Shown: positions 35,225-46,785, counted from the stretch's first letter. The stretch: DNA of 64,000 nucleotides from Sorghum bicolor (GCF_000003195.3 NC_012872.2:18556491-18620490); one strand, 5' to 3'. The notes: a model not told the origin generated them from the letters alone. Made by a program: numbers and translations.

Positions 35225-35634
35225 CGTCGACGAAAGCTGGTCGGCAGTCTACCTTGGGGTATACCCACGGTAGTAGTTTATCGGTAGACGGTGCGCAAAC
35301 TACGAACTCGATGGTGACGCAAGACACAGGCAAGCTTTTTATCCAGGTTCGGCCGCCGAGTTGGCGTAATACCTACGTCCTACGTCTGGTTGTATTGATT
35401 TGTGTTGAGAGAATATGATGTATATGATCTGTCCTCTAGGGGACCCCTGCCCCTCCTTATATATCCTAAAGGGACAGAGTTACAAGCAAAGTATCCTATT
35501 TGGTACAATATCTTGTAGCCTTGCGGTGCACGCCGACTAGTCGTGCGCCGCACGTCTTCATCCTGTGGGCCGAGCCACCTCTGATGGTGCGGCCCATATA
35601 GGCCCATGAGGGTATAGGGGTTTATACCACCACA
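35225..35634 (-). repeat. Solo LTR of element H in C's 3' LTR
   Basis: 410 bases, flanked by CTCCC on both sides exactly as the full H in the 5' LTR. At all five diagnostic sites it has the bases of the left H LTR (26031-26440), not the right one. It differs from both at one base near its end (TACCACCACA). Confidence 0.85.
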
Positions 35635-37337
35635 CTCCCCCTCCTTCCTCGTGTCCACGCTCGCCGGAGACCGTCGTCGCCGCCGCCGCGCGAGCAACGC
35701 ACACCGGCCTCGCCCAGCCGCTGCTGCCACGCGCATCGCGCTCGCCTCGGCATGCGCGGCACACCCGTGCCCTCGGCACGGCCCCTCATGCCCCGTAATG
35801 TAGCCACGGCGAGCCGGAGCACCGCGGCCATGGCGCCGCCGCCGCGGACCACGCCGTCGTCGCCCGCGAGCCTCGCCCAGCTCCCCGGTCCACAAATATA
35901 TCAAAGTTGTTCTATGCCATCTTTAATGCCTTTTTAGTTGTGATCTACTTAATCTAATCTTATTTCATAAATGCTTTGTTTAACTTGTCACAAATCCTTG
36001 TTTTCTAATTATAAATAGTAAAGTGACTTAAGTGATGAAGAATGGTTTGTAATTAGGTTATTACTAAAGTTTAGCTCCAGCTTTTATAATTCTTTATAAT
36101 TTGGTCAATTCAACTTTGATATATTTCTTTAGGAAGTCTATCATCTTCTTTTATTAAATAAAATACGAACAACATATAATCGTCTTCTCCATAACACTAC
36201 GAACCTCGAAAGTCGTGTCCGATTAACGATAGCTCCGTTCTCAATCGTTTTTTCATTGTCACGATTGTAGCAATAAGTCGTGTCGTTTAGTGCGCTCTTT
36301 CTAAGCTTTTCTTTTGATTGATGCTTGTTCTCAGCCATGATTGTTTATTTGTCTGTTTGTGTTGCTTGGTTCTACGAGTAGAAGAAGCGTGGTTTGTCAA
36401 TAGTGAAGACTAGAAGCTGAGGACCGACAGTCGAAGCAGAAGTTGGAGATCAGAAGAAGGAAGTCAAAGATTTCTAAGCAGTTAAACACTAGGAATTAAG
36501 GCAAGTGCAGGCACAATTTGATCACATTGTACCTATGAACTTTAAATACATTTACTTTCCATTGCATGTGTCTTAATACTGCAAACCCTAAGGACATGAC
36601 TAGTCTTCTACTATATTCCTTGTATACCTGGGTTTATACATGGGTAGTATAGTGAACAGTAGATATGCTGAGTTACTCTACTCATCTAATCTATATAATA
36701 ATAAAAATAATGGTCTTGCTCAATAAATTCTTCAATGATGATAAATGATTAAATGATGAACAATGGTCACTTCGGTGATGGAGATGTTGCGGTGCTTGCG
36801 AGCATCGTGGTTTGGTTGAGGACAGGGGGAGCGGGTACTGTTGGTGGTCCGGTTTGCCGGGCGTACCCGTCTCTGCTCTCCGTAAGGACTTAGTCAGGGA
36901 GCGGCCCCCTGGGACTTACAGTGCAGCTCCAAGCTATATGGCTCTGGCTTGACTAATTATCAGGACCTGTGCTGGTAGGGTGTTACTTTCCGGGTAGGCG
37001 TAAGGAAGTAGCTTGGGTATTCATATTAAGAGGTCGGTCAGTTTGGGGTCCCATTGCTATGGGCACGGCTGCCGCGTGCCCCGGTAAAAACTTACGAGTA
37101 GAATCCTATTAGTTGGACCCTGTGAAAGGTCTCGTAGTGAAACCCTGCCTGCTCACCTTGGTAGTGTTTTGGGGAGTCACGACCTCGAGCGAATGGGAAT
37201 CACGACTTGGAGTGAAAGTGCACACCTCTGCAGAGTGTAAAACTGATATATCAGCCGTGCTCACGGTCACGAGCGGCCCAGACCCTCACTTGATGAGCAA
37301 ATTGGATTCACTGGATACTTGGAGGCGAAACTTGGTT

Positions 37338-37474
37338 GAGGTTGCTACCTCATGCTTTGGCGGAATGGCTATTCTGTGTTGGCAGGATTGCTATCCTGTG
37401 TTCTTAATTGGGATTGCTATCCCATGACCTTAATGGGGTTGCTACCCCGAGTCACTATCTGAGGTTGCTACCTC
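37338..37474 (+). repeat. Array of six short hairpins in C's 3' LTR
   Basis: Units: GAGGTTGCTACCTC (37338), CGGAATGGCTATTCTG (37361), CAGGATTGCTATCCTG (37383), TGGGATTGCTATCCCA (37409), GGGGTTGCTACCCC (37435), GAGGTTGCTACCTC (37461). Units four and five are perfect here but imperfect in the 5' LTR. Spacing 22 to 26 bases. Confidence 0.75.
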
Positions 37475-38021
37475 GGTAATATTAATAATGATGATGATTA
37501 ATAAAATGGTTAATCCACCTTCATCTAAATAAGGGTTGGGATGCTCTACTCACAACTAGTAATAGGTTGTTTAATAATAAAGTTGTAATAAAAGTTTACC
37601 AACTAAAAAGCTCATCTGCAGTCAAACAATGTCAGCTTTTCCTTTGATTAAGCCTTGCATGTCATTATGCCTTCCGCCTGTACTTGTTGAGTTCGACATG
37701 AACTCACCCTTGCTATTTCCCCCACACCCCAGTGTGTAGTAAAGTGCTGCTCAGAAGGACAGAGATGCTATGAAGTTTTCTAGAAGTATATCAGAAGTGC
37801 TTGGTGTACGGAGCTCCTAGTCAACCGTCCCTGAGAAGAATGGAGCCTAAGAAGTTTAGCTTCTGTTTCCGCGTACTCTGATTGTTTGTAAGTGTTAATA
37901 TAAATATGTTTTCCGCTATATATAACATTGTTTTTGATATTTTTATTCTTTGTTGTATGTGTGGACTTCCTGGGCACACATATGACGACTCTGGTCTTAT
38001 TTTAAAAGCCAGGGTGTGACA

Positions 38022-39489
38022 ATTAGGCCAGGGATTCACATCGGCCGATGATCTAGTAGAAGTAGACATAGGCAGTGGTGATAAACCTAGACCTACTTTT
38101 GTTAGTGCTAAGTTAAGTTCTGAGTGTAAGCAATAGTTAACTGATTTGTTAAAGGAATATAAAGATTGCTTTGCTTGGGATTATACTGAGATGCCTGGTT
38201 TGGATCGATCGATTGTTGAACATCGGTTGCCTATCAAGTCTGGATTTCGGCCACATCAGCAACCAGCTCGCCAATGTAATCCTAATATTTTTCCTGATAT
38301 TAAGGCCGAAATAACCAAACTGATTGATGCTAAATTTATTTGGCAATGTCGGTATGCCGAGTGGATTTCCAATGTGGTTCCAGTCTACAAGAAAAATGGG
38401 AAGCTTCGGGTCTGCATTGATTTCAGGAATCATAATAAAGCTACACTGATGGATGGTTACCCAATGCCAGTTGCCGATCTGCTAGTTGATGCTGTAGCCA
38501 GGCATCGGATTATCAGCTTTATGGATGGCAATGCAGGATACAATCGAATATTCATGGCTGAAGAAGATATTCCAAAGACTGCATTTAGATGTCCTAGTCA
38601 TGTTGGGTTGTTTGAATGGATAGTCATGACCTTTGGCTCGAAGAATGCTGGTGCTACTTATCAGAGAGCCATGAATTTTATATTTCATGAGTTCATCGGT
38701 AACCTGGTGGAAATTTATATTGATGATGTGGTGGTTAAGTCTGGAGACTTCACAAAGCATCTTGCCGATTTGCGAAAGGTGTTGGAATGCATAAGGAAGC
38801 ATGGTTTGAAGATGAATCCCAATAAATGTGCATTTGGTGTATCGGCAGGATAATTCCTTGGTTTCATGGTGCACCAGAGGGGGATTGAGATCAGTCGAAG
38901 ATCCATTGATGCCATCAACAAAATAGTTGCTCCTACCAACAAGACTGAGCTCTAGTCCTTGATCGGCAAGGTAAATTTTATCAGGAGATTTATATCTAAT
39001 TTATCTAGTAAAATTCATGCTTTCAGTCCTTTGCTTAAGTTGAAAGCCGATCAAGAATACGTTTGGGGGAAGGAACAACAATTGGCCTTGGATGAAATCA
39101 AGAATTATTTGGTGAATCCTCCAGTCCTGATTCCACCTCAGCAAGGGAAGCCCTTCAGATTGTATTTGTCTACCGATGGGATGGTAATCGGTTCGGCTTT
39201 GATTCAGGAATTTGAAGGGAAGGAACGTGTGATTTACTATTTAAGTAGGAGGTTTTTCGATGCTGAGACTAGGTATTCGGATATTGAGAAGCTGTGTTTA
39301 TGCTTGTACTTCTTCTGTGTCAAGTTGAGACATTATTTGTTATCGGCCGAATGCACTGTCATATGCAAAGATGATGTGTTCCGATACATGCTGTCTATGC
39401 TGATCATGAGTGGCAGGATCGGTAAGTGGATTTTGGCACTATCGGAATTTGACTTGCGTTATGAATCGGCTAAGGCGATTAAAGGATAG
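38022..39489 (+). pseudogene. pol: Reverse transcriptase and first RNase H, element B
   Basis: The frame begins at ATG 25151-25153 (left of C) and continues from 38022. RT shows WISNVVPVYKKNGKLRVCIDF, DGNAGYNRIFM, the finger motif TAFRCP and the catalytic YIDDVVVKS at about 38717. After RT come the connection and first RNase H (LYLSTDGMVIGSALIQ, FFDAETRYSDIEKLCL). In-frame stops: TAG 38134, TAA 38851 (expected CAA), TAG 38953 (expected CAG), TAG 39487 (expected CAG). The frame itself is unshifted, so damage after C's insertion point is by point mutation only. Confidence 0.85.
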
Positions 39490-39492
39490 ATT

Positions 39493-39930
39493 ATGGCCGA
39501 TTTTGTAACTCAACACTGCGGTACAGTGGAGGTTTTGGAAATTGTACCTTGGACGCTCTTCTTTGATGGATCCACGTGTGACCGGGGGGCAGGAATCGAC
39601 ATAGTATTAATTTCCCCTCAGGAAAGGAAATATGAGTTTTCCTTGCCGATTGTTGCTACGTCCACAAATAATCAAGCTGAGTATCAAGCTTTGATAAAGG
39701 GTTTGGAATTGCTGAGGGAAGTTCATGCTGATGCTGTTGAAGTCTTCGGGGATTCTATGCTGGTTATAAATCAATTGGCTAGAAGCTATGAATGCCGAAG
39801 TGAAGTCCTCATAACTTATTACGAAAGGAGTATGCAACTGTTAAAGGAATTCAAGGATTTCTGATTAGAGCATGTTCCTCGATTGCATAATGAAGAGGCC
39901 AATCGGTTGGCCCAGCATGCCTCGGGATAT
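39493..39930 (+). pseudogene. pol: Second RNase H domain, element B
   Basis: Starts MADFVTQH and contains WTLFFDGSTCDRGAG, NNQAEYQALIKGLEL, GDSMLVINQLAR and HNEEANRLAQHA: the D-E-D and final acidic-block layout of a complete second RNase H. This duplicate, archaeal-like RNase H following the degenerate first one is characteristic of Tat-lineage plant Ty3 elements. A TGA at 39862-39864 (expected TGG) breaks the frame just before the last block. Confidence 0.75.
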
Positions 39931-40984
39931 CAACCCATGATAAATGCAATATCGGCAACCGGTGCCGATGATTGGAGGAAAGAAATCATTGATTATTTAA
40001 AGGATCCATCTAAGAAAGTTGAGAGGCGCGTTCGGTTTCAAGCTACCAAGTATGTGCTCCTTGAAGGTGAATTATATTACCGAACTATCGATGGGATTCT
40101 TCTCAGATGCTTAGGTGATGATGAGGCTAAGGGTTTGATGGGAGAGATCCACGAGGGAGTATGTGGAGCACATCAGTCAGCTTTTAAGATGAAGTGGATG
40201 ATTAGAAGAAATGGGTATTATTGGCCGACTATACTTGAGGATTGCTTTAAGTATTTCAAAGGGTGTCAAGGCTGTCAGAAATTTGGTAATGTCCAAAGGG
40301 CACCTGCATCAGCTATGAATCCTATCATCAAGCCTTGGCCGTTCCGGGGATGGGCTATTGATTTGATCGGCCAGATTTATCCGCCATCCAGCAAAGGACA
40401 TAAATTCATTCTAGTTGCCACCGATTATTTCACCAAATGGGTTGAAGCTATTCCTTTAAAGAAAGTTACATCGGCCAATATGATTGATTTTGTGAAAGAG
40501 CACATTATCTACCGATTTGGGATTCCTCAAACAATTACTACCGATCAGGGTACTATGTTCACATCAGGGGAGTTTGATGAATTTGCAATAAGTATGGGAA
40601 TTAAAATATTAAACTCTTCTCCTTACTATGCTCAAGCTAATGGGCAGGCCGAGGCATCTAACAAAGGAATTATCAAGCTCATTAAATGAAAGATTGAAGA
40701 AAATCCTAGGAGGTGGCACACATTGTTAAACGAAGCCTTATGGTCATACCGAATGGCTTGTCATGGATCGACCAAGGTTTCACCTTATCAGTTGGTGTAT
40801 GGGCATGATGCGGTGTTATCTTGGGAAATTAAGACTGGGTCTAGGCGACTATCTTTTCAGGATCAGTTGACTGCCGATGACTATGCTACTTTGATGACAG
40901 ACGAGTTGGATGATCTAGCAGGGCATCGGCTAAGGGCTTTGATGAGTATAGAAGAAAATAAGAAGAGAGTTGCTAGATGGTATG
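39931..40984 (+). pseudogene. pol: Integrase of element B, truncated by element D
   Basis: Zinc-binding part IHEGVCGAH...CQGCQ at about 40147-40280; catalytic core with AIDLIGQI, TTDQGTMF and NGQAEASNKG (D, D, E). TGA at 40687-40689 (expected CGA or AGA). The protein ends at ...KKRVARWY where D's LTR begins; the missing C-terminus is seen in element A at 15513-15740. It is the same-family counterpart of A's integrase on the other strand. Confidence 0.85.
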
Positions 40985-41638
40985 TGTTGGCGCAAATAGA
41001 AAAATCCGCAAGCGCACGGATACCGATGTAGCTTTCACCCGGGAGTATTCCAGAGTATCGATTTTCCACAGAGAACGTGAGTGTACTAATTAAGAATCAA
41101 GATCGCCCAAGGATAACTATATAATTATTTTTTTGGTGGGAAGAGAGGAAGTTTCCTGAGAGTTCTCTAGTTGATCTAAGAATCAAGAATTACTTCGAGA
41201 TTATTTATATCGGGACATCAGAGCACTAACCACAGAAAGAGATGAGAAGGGGGCTAGGAAGGTCTGACTACGGTCCTACAAACACCGATCCGAACGAGGT
41301 GGAATACGTCGACCGTTAGGGCTGTCACTACCCTAAGGCTACCACAACAATCCGCAGGATTGGGTGCAATTCCAGGTAATCGCAAGACTAAACACCACGT
41401 CTAATCTATTAATTACTACTCTAGCGTTATAAAGACTAGAGCACTTGATGCAAGCGGGAATCCAATAAATAACTTGAATGTAAATAAAAGTAATTAAAGA
41501 ACTCAGGAATTATGAATTGAAGAACCTGGAGAACGATAAAGAACGAACAAGATGCTGCAAAAGTATAATGTTGAGGAAGATCCGACAGATCCGGCTCCTC
41601 CTCCGCTCTCCTCTTCTCTCTCCCTATTTTCTAGATTA

Positions 41639-41730
41639 CAACTAGAACTAACTAGAACTAGAACTAGAACTAGAGGAACTAGAACTAGAACTAGATCTAG
41701 ATGAACTAGAGGTAGAACTAGAAGAACTAG
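41639..41730. repeat. AACTAG hexamer repeats in D's LTR
   Basis: Runs of AACTAG with interruptions; the other LTR copy (58513-58622) is about 18 bases longer, so the array changed length after insertion. Confidence 0.8.
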
Positions 41731-41817
41731 AGGGATCCTCTCTACTTGGATGAAGAATTGAAACCCTAACTTTGATTCTGTAGAAGAGGTATGATCTCCA
41801 GGGGCCAGGGGGCCTGG

Positions 41818-41824
41818 TTTTATA
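41818..41824 (-). promoter_or_regulatory. TATA box in D's LTR
   Basis: TATAAAA on the minus strand, followed by CCAGGCCCCCTGG; the same at 58707-58713 in the 5' LTR. Confidence 0.45.
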
Positions 41825-42246
41825 GTCCCTTCAAGTGAATATGGGCCGTTGGATCAAACCGACATTGATTGAACGGTTATCCTTGATCCCTTAGGTCGGT
41901 GGAGCAATATCCCAAAAGAGAGTCCTGATTGGACTCTGGTTGAGGGCGGGCGCCTAGGAAAGGAGGGCGGGCGCCCTGTCCCTGAGTCCTCTCGGCCTCC
42001 GCTTCCTTCTCGTGGCTTCTGGAGTCTTCTAGATGGTAGAAAATTGCGCGGCACGTTAATATCTCTATGTAAACCTGACGTGTGGGCCTTTCTTCCATAT
42101 TTCCTGATAACCCCCTGCAGAAATAGACAAACACCAAAACTCATGGAATTCTGTCAGATAAAACCCTAAATCTAGATGTTGGTTCCATTTTGATCCTTTT
42201 CTATGATTAGTTGATGGTTAAATGTGAGCATTAAGGACCGTCAACA

Positions 42247-42261
42247 AGCTCCCCCAAGCTT
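42247..42261 (-). promoter_or_regulatory. Polypurine tract of element D
   Basis: AAGCTTGGGGGAGCT on the minus strand directly before the LTR. Similar tracts (AGCTTGGGGGAG) recur inside D near 43940 and 57186 and in the Athila-like remnant at 7942. Confidence 0.7.
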
Positions 42262-43790
42262 AACCTTTGCTCGTCCCTGAGCAAAGATGAACTCAAGAGT
42301 TTCTGTAGTGGTTTCATGCCTTATAGATACACATGCATTCAAACAAGATCTCATCTCTGGGTTAGGGTAGACTGTTAAGATTTAAAATTACTCATTTTAC
42401 CTTCCACCATGGGGCTTGCAACCGTCACTTGTGTCTTCAGTAGTTAAAAGATAGAACGGTCTAGTCAAGCGCCATGTCTCTTGTTCTTCGATTAACTATA
42501 GCTCTGGAGTTTTTTGTAGATTTTCAAATAAAACTCAGAGATTCCTTGTATGACTCTCTCTAGTCTCTCTTTTGTGGTATTTCTGGATCCTTACCAAGGC
42601 AGTAAAGGTGTATGCCTTCTCTCAAAGTATGTGGTATTTTTGGTATGAGGCATAGTGACATTGCCTTCTCTCTCACCCTACTCTAATAAGGTTTTGATAT
42701 CTGGAGCTCATAGGTGGGAGATAGCTAATACATACTTATAAGACATTTATTGCATAGTCAAACCATGGATCCAGAAGAACAAGTCAATAAGTCAAATCAA
42801 GATGTGCATGTGTGGCGAATGAATGATGTATGGTGATGATAGTGATAATGGTGAAAACAATGGTGAAAGTCTAACTCTACTTTTGCTCTTTTGAGGGGAT
42901 ACATACCTTCCTTGATCTTTTGAAACTTTTGGGGAGAATGAGATTCTCTGTATTTTATTTTTCTTTCCTCTCAGGTGGGTATCTTGTACCCCTAATTCTA
43001 CTGTCGGACACTTGTCTATTTTTACCTCTCGTCTCACTTTTTCTTTTCTTTCGAGGTTCCGGGCACTTGCCTCTTTTTATTTCCTCGTATCTTTTTTTCT
43101 CTCTCTTTTTTTAGAGCATTCATCTCTTGAAATAATGTAGTGAGTGGTAGTAACCAAGATAACTTGAGCATTTATTTCACAGGGGAAAACAGAAATGTTT
43201 TTGGCTACTCTCTCCCGGATTAGGAGTAGAATATTTTTGGGTGGTTCTGGAGATGCAAATGTATGGATATATGTGGATGCGTACTTCCGGAGTAGAAGCA
43301 GCATGTGTGAGTGAACATGCAAGTGAATCTTGATTTTAACCACATGACAAGCTCCTAAGGGTCTACACAACTTGACCACACTTAATTCTTATAAGTAGTA
43401 AAAAGTAAATGTGTGGCTCAAAGTCTAGCAAGCATGTATATGGCTGTGGTAGGAATTTAAACTCTCATCATACGGGAACTCATCATGTCATATTTTAAAG
43501 ATTTTTCAAAGATAAAATTATCCAGAATTCTAGCATCTCTAGGAATAGAAAAATAGCAGCTCAACCTTCCCATATCGTATCCGTTAACGACTCAGACTTT
43601 AGATCAAGTACTCTTCCCACAAGTTCAGGTTTAGAGCAAAACTTAATTAATAACAGTCATGCCTAAACTTGAGAGAGATTTCAATTTTGAGAACTAGTCA
43701 TGGCAGAGTAACTATTCATCATTTTCATGTGAGAGCTTATCATGAGGGTTCATAGCAAACTTTATTTATTTATTTATTTAGCAAACTAAG

Positions 43791-43836
<46 letters not shown>

Positions 43837-44461
43837 CACAAAATCTTTATTTGGGTTTTTATGATTATGCATCTTTTTATTATTTGAGTAAAGTATAACC
43901 GTGAGTAGAACACTTAGCTAGATAAATGGGGGTGCTCTCCCCCAAGCTGGATTTTGATGTAATTTCTTCTGATGTAGCTAGCAGGTGGCAAAGGTGTATT
44001 TGAATGTCGGCAGCACCCTGACAGCGATTAGGATGTCCTCCGTCTGCTAGTCTCCTTTGATCCTTGAATTTTGTGGAGCTCAAATAGACAACAAAGCTTT
44101 GTGGAACTAGTTAAGTGTTAGCATAAATATCTAGCCATTATCATATTGAGCCTCCTCAATAAATGTTACTCTCTTTAGTAGGATCATAAATGTATTTTTA
44201 TATTTTCATTTTGATAGGACAGGAATATTTTTATTTTATTTTTATGCCACCACAGTGAATGTACTTATGGGTTTTATGCCATGAGCATACTCACATGGGG
44301 CTTACTATTTTTAACATTTTTATTTTCTTTTCAAGATGATATGAACCTGGTTAACTAAGCAAACTATTTAAAATAATTGAAAGGAAAAGATAACTACCAA
44401 GTTTACCTCTTGGCAAGGCGTTCGGTGTTTTTAAGTCCTCCGAACGGGACTCTCCGTATTC
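42262..44461 (-). other. Non-coding 3' part of element D
   Basis: 2.2 kb without a convincing frame. Contains pyrimidine-rich stretches (43010-43110), TTTA repeats (43761-43780), a TA run (43794-43834) and an internal copy of the purine tract near 43940. It resembles 6880-7930. Confidence 0.6.
43794..43834. repeat. TA dinucleotide repeat
   Basis: About twenty uninterrupted TA units; the longest simple repeat in the window. Confidence 0.95.
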
Positions 44462-44838
44462 TCAATCGTCCGGGGATTCGATGGATGGCGTAGTCGGTGA
44501 TTCCAGTGGCGCCTGCTCTTCATGTATAACTATCTTCTCTCTACACACCCGACTCGGTGCAACGGTCTCCTCAGGACAGTTCTGTTCAAGTTGTATGTCT
44601 TCAGACCTTATCACTTCTCCTTCGTAGTCTGCGCATCCGTCCTTGATGATTTGCCTCCTCTGGTTGCGGTTGCGTCGTCTTCTTCTTGTCCTGACCTGCT
44701 TAGAGTCTTCAACTATATAGTTAGGGTCAGTAAAATAGCGGCGTACCTTCTCAGAGGGGAAGTGCATGTGGACATCTCCTGTTCTAATGTAGATGATTGC
44801 TTTAACGGTGTTGAGGAACGGTCTCCCAAGGATGATGG
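44462..44838 (-). pseudogene. C-terminal half of protease unit 2, element D
   Basis: After F's insertion point the minus frame reads IILGRPFLNTVKAIIYIRTG, the conserved flap-to-end part of an Athila protease, then a basic tail RTRRRRRNRNQRR and an acidic end, stopping at 44462. It joins 55182 in frame: ...DPPIILGRPF.... Bases GATGG (the F duplication) fall exactly in the codons for PII. Confidence 0.75.
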
Positions 44839-46766
44839 TGAAAGCCCTAGTTTGGTTTTGGATAACTGATGAAACCCTAGCACTAACCTCTATACTAAGT
44901 GTGTGTAGACTTAATGAGGTTGGTACATGCCAAGTGATGGAGCAAGTAATGATCATGGTGATGATGGTGATGACCACAAGATGATAAAGTGCACAACTTG
45001 GAAAAGAAGAAAGAGAAAAACAAAACCCTATGGAGATCAAGGCAAAGGTATTGCTTAGGGTTTTGGTTTTGGTGATCAAGACACCATAGAGGGTGTGATC
45101 ATATTTAGGATAGATAGCCATACTATAAAGAGGGGAATTCTTTGGCTAAGTGGTTATCAAGTGCCACTAGGTGTCATTGTTCATGTGCATGCATTTAGAA
45201 CTTAGTGAGCTAACTTAACTCCTTCAAATAAATTGTTTGTGAAAATGCTAACACACGTGCACACTTGTTGGAACACACGTTGTGGTGTTGGCACACTTTG
45301 AGAAGGAGGTGGAGTTTGAAGAGTAGAGAGAGGATGGGTTCCTCTGTCCCTGCCACCGAGCTTGCGAGGTGGGATTCGGCGCTTTTCGAGAAAATGAAGT
45401 GCATATTTTCTATTGCGCCGGTGGGAAAATTGGAGAAGTCACGGGAGTGTTTCTCGCTGAGGAACACTCACCGGACGCTGGCTCAGAGGCACCGGACGCT
45501 GTGTCTGAGCATCCGGTGTGCAGGCTGCCTGGCTCAGCTAGGGTTAGGCACCAGACGCCAGGCACCGGACGCAAGCTGGAGCGTCTGGTGGTCTGAGTCC
45601 GGTGTCCGCACGTTTTGCAAACCTCTCTGGGTGTGGGTCCGGTGAGCACCGGACGCTCAGGGAGCGTCCGGTGGCTTGCGTCCGGTGACACGCAGGTTTG
45701 CGGAGCTCTCTGCGCATGAGTCCGGTGTGCACCGGACGTGCTCTGCAGGTTACCGTTAGACTCTGACACGCGGCTGACTTTGGAGCACCGGACGCAGGTG
45801 TTGAGCGTCCGATGCCCCTTTAAGAGCGTCCGGTGACCCCGTGTTTTGCCCAGTGAAAGAGCCAACGGCTCTATTTGTTTGAGGGGCTATAAATACGTGT
45901 TTGGCCAGCTTGGGGCTCACACTCTTGACATTCTAGTATATATAACTTCCTTGTGAGCCTAAGCAAACACCTCCCACTCATCTCCTTCATAGATTATACA
46001 TCTTTGTGAGATTGGGAGTGATTCCAAGTGCATTTGCTTGAGTGATTGCATCTAGTGGCACTTGGGGATCGATTTAGCTGCGGTTTTCTTGTTACTCTTG
46101 GTGGTTGCCGCCACCTAGATGGCTTGGAGCAGCGGAGGAGGATTGGCACGAGTTGGTGATTGTTCGTGGCCATCTCTCGGTGATTGTGAGGGGTCTTGTA
46201 CCTTCCCCAGCGGAGAGCCGAAAGGTAACTCTAGTAAAGTGCTCGTATCATTGAGTTACCTCACTTGTGGGTAGGTTCTTGTGGTGTCCTAGTGAGGACG
46301 TGTAGGTTCGTGCTACACCTCTCAGCCACCGAACCACCAAGTGTTGGTCGACACAACGGGGACGTAGCGTGCCGGCAAGCACGTGAACCTCGGGATAAAA
46401 ATTGTGAGTCTCCATTGTGATTGTTCATTGGATTTCTCCCGATGATTGGACTTCATTTTATTGATTGGTTCATCCCCTCTACGCGGCGGTATAAAGTTCA
46501 AACCATCTCTTTACATTCCCGCAAACTAGAGTAGCTTACTTACATGTATAGAAACTTTAGGTAGCTTTCTAGTGTAAGTAGTGACATAGCTCTTGTGTGC
46601 CTAGTGATTATATCAACTAGAATTGTTGGATAGGTGGCTTGCAAACACCCCATTAGAGCTAGAGCAAAAAGCTTTGCTTTGTTATTTACTAACCTCTTGC
46701 TCTAGTGAGTTTGTAGAATTTTTAAATAGGCTATTCACCACCCTCTAGCCATATTAGGACCTTTCA
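44839..46766 (+). mobile_element. 5' LTR of element F
   Basis: 1,928 bases, TGAAAG...CTTTCA. Palindrome cluster at about 45465-45840; TATAAATA near 45888 after GAGGGGC, a good promoter position. The 3' LTR is 1,955 bases; most of the 27-base difference is a piece with GCGTCCGGTGCTAACTTGC near 54120. Confidence 0.92.
45465..45840. repeat. CACCGGACGC/GCGTCCGGTG palindrome cluster, 5' LTR of F
   Basis: More than ten copies of CCGGACGC or GCGTCCGG in both orientations, several in facing pairs such as CACCGGACGCTCAGGGAGCGTCCGGTG split at a short loop. The matching cluster in the 3' LTR is at about 53848-54245. Confidence 0.85.
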
Positions 46767-46768
46767 AG

Positions 46769-46785
46769 TGGTATCAGAGCCGTGG
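46769..46785 (+). promoter_or_regulatory. Primer binding site of element F
   Basis: TGGTATCAGAGCCGTGG two bases after the LTR, the initiator-methionine tRNA site. Confidence 0.85.

Larger units (their letters stand above)
25182..38021 (+). mobile_element. Element C: gag-protease-only Tekay-like retrotransposon
   Basis: Full-length insertion of 12,840 bases flanked by ATTAG (25177-25181 and 38022-38026). The 5' LTR is 25182-30944 (including element H), the internal region 30945-34375, the 3' LTR 34376-38021. Only gag and an aspartic protease are encoded; the 3.4 kb interior has no room for RT and integrase, so it must rely on another element's enzymes. The primer site matches initiator tRNA-Met and the LTRs start TATAACACTCC and end GTGTGACA. 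The LTRs without H's interior are nearly equal in length (3,648 and 3,646), so it is a fairly young insertion. It sits 30 bases into the RT frame of B. Confidence 0.9.
34376..38021 (+). mobile_element. 3' LTR of element C, containing a solo LTR of H
   Basis: 3,646 bases, starts TATAACACTCC and ends GTGTGACA, followed by ATTAG. It is nearly identical to the 5' LTR apart from the H interior. The H site (35225-35634) carries a single H LTR with the same CTCCC flanks. Confidence 0.9.
20744..40984 (+). mobile_element. Element B: Tat-like Ty3 retrotransposon, twice interrupted
   Basis: Plus-strand copy of the A/E family, inserted into A's integrase in the opposite orientation. Order: 5' LTR, primer site, gag-protease (21494-25151), RT, RNase H, second RNase H and integrase (38027-40984). 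Element C interrupts it at 25182 with duplication ATTAG; element D interrupts the integrase at 40985. The integrase C-terminus, the expected antisense gene and the 3' LTR lie beyond D, outside the window. At least thirteen premature stops and a protease-site deletion make it inactive. A second RNase H domain after the first is typical of the Tat lineage. Confidence 0.85.
40985..42246 (-). mobile_element. 3' LTR of element D
   Basis: 1,262 bases; on the minus strand starts TGTTGACGGTCC and ends with the segment ATCCGTGCGCTTGCGGATTT and then CCAACA. Contains AACTAG hexamer repeats (41639-41730) and a TATA box at 41818. The other copy is at 57847-58960. Confidence 0.85.

Noticed and set aside
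44522..44869. 115-codon plus-strand frame
   Set aside because: Antisense shadow of the protease frame of D, extending into F's LTR.
45265..45645. Frames of 75-150 codons in F's LTR, repeated at 53648-54050
   Set aside because: They run through the CCGGACGC palindromes on both strands; no start context or homology.
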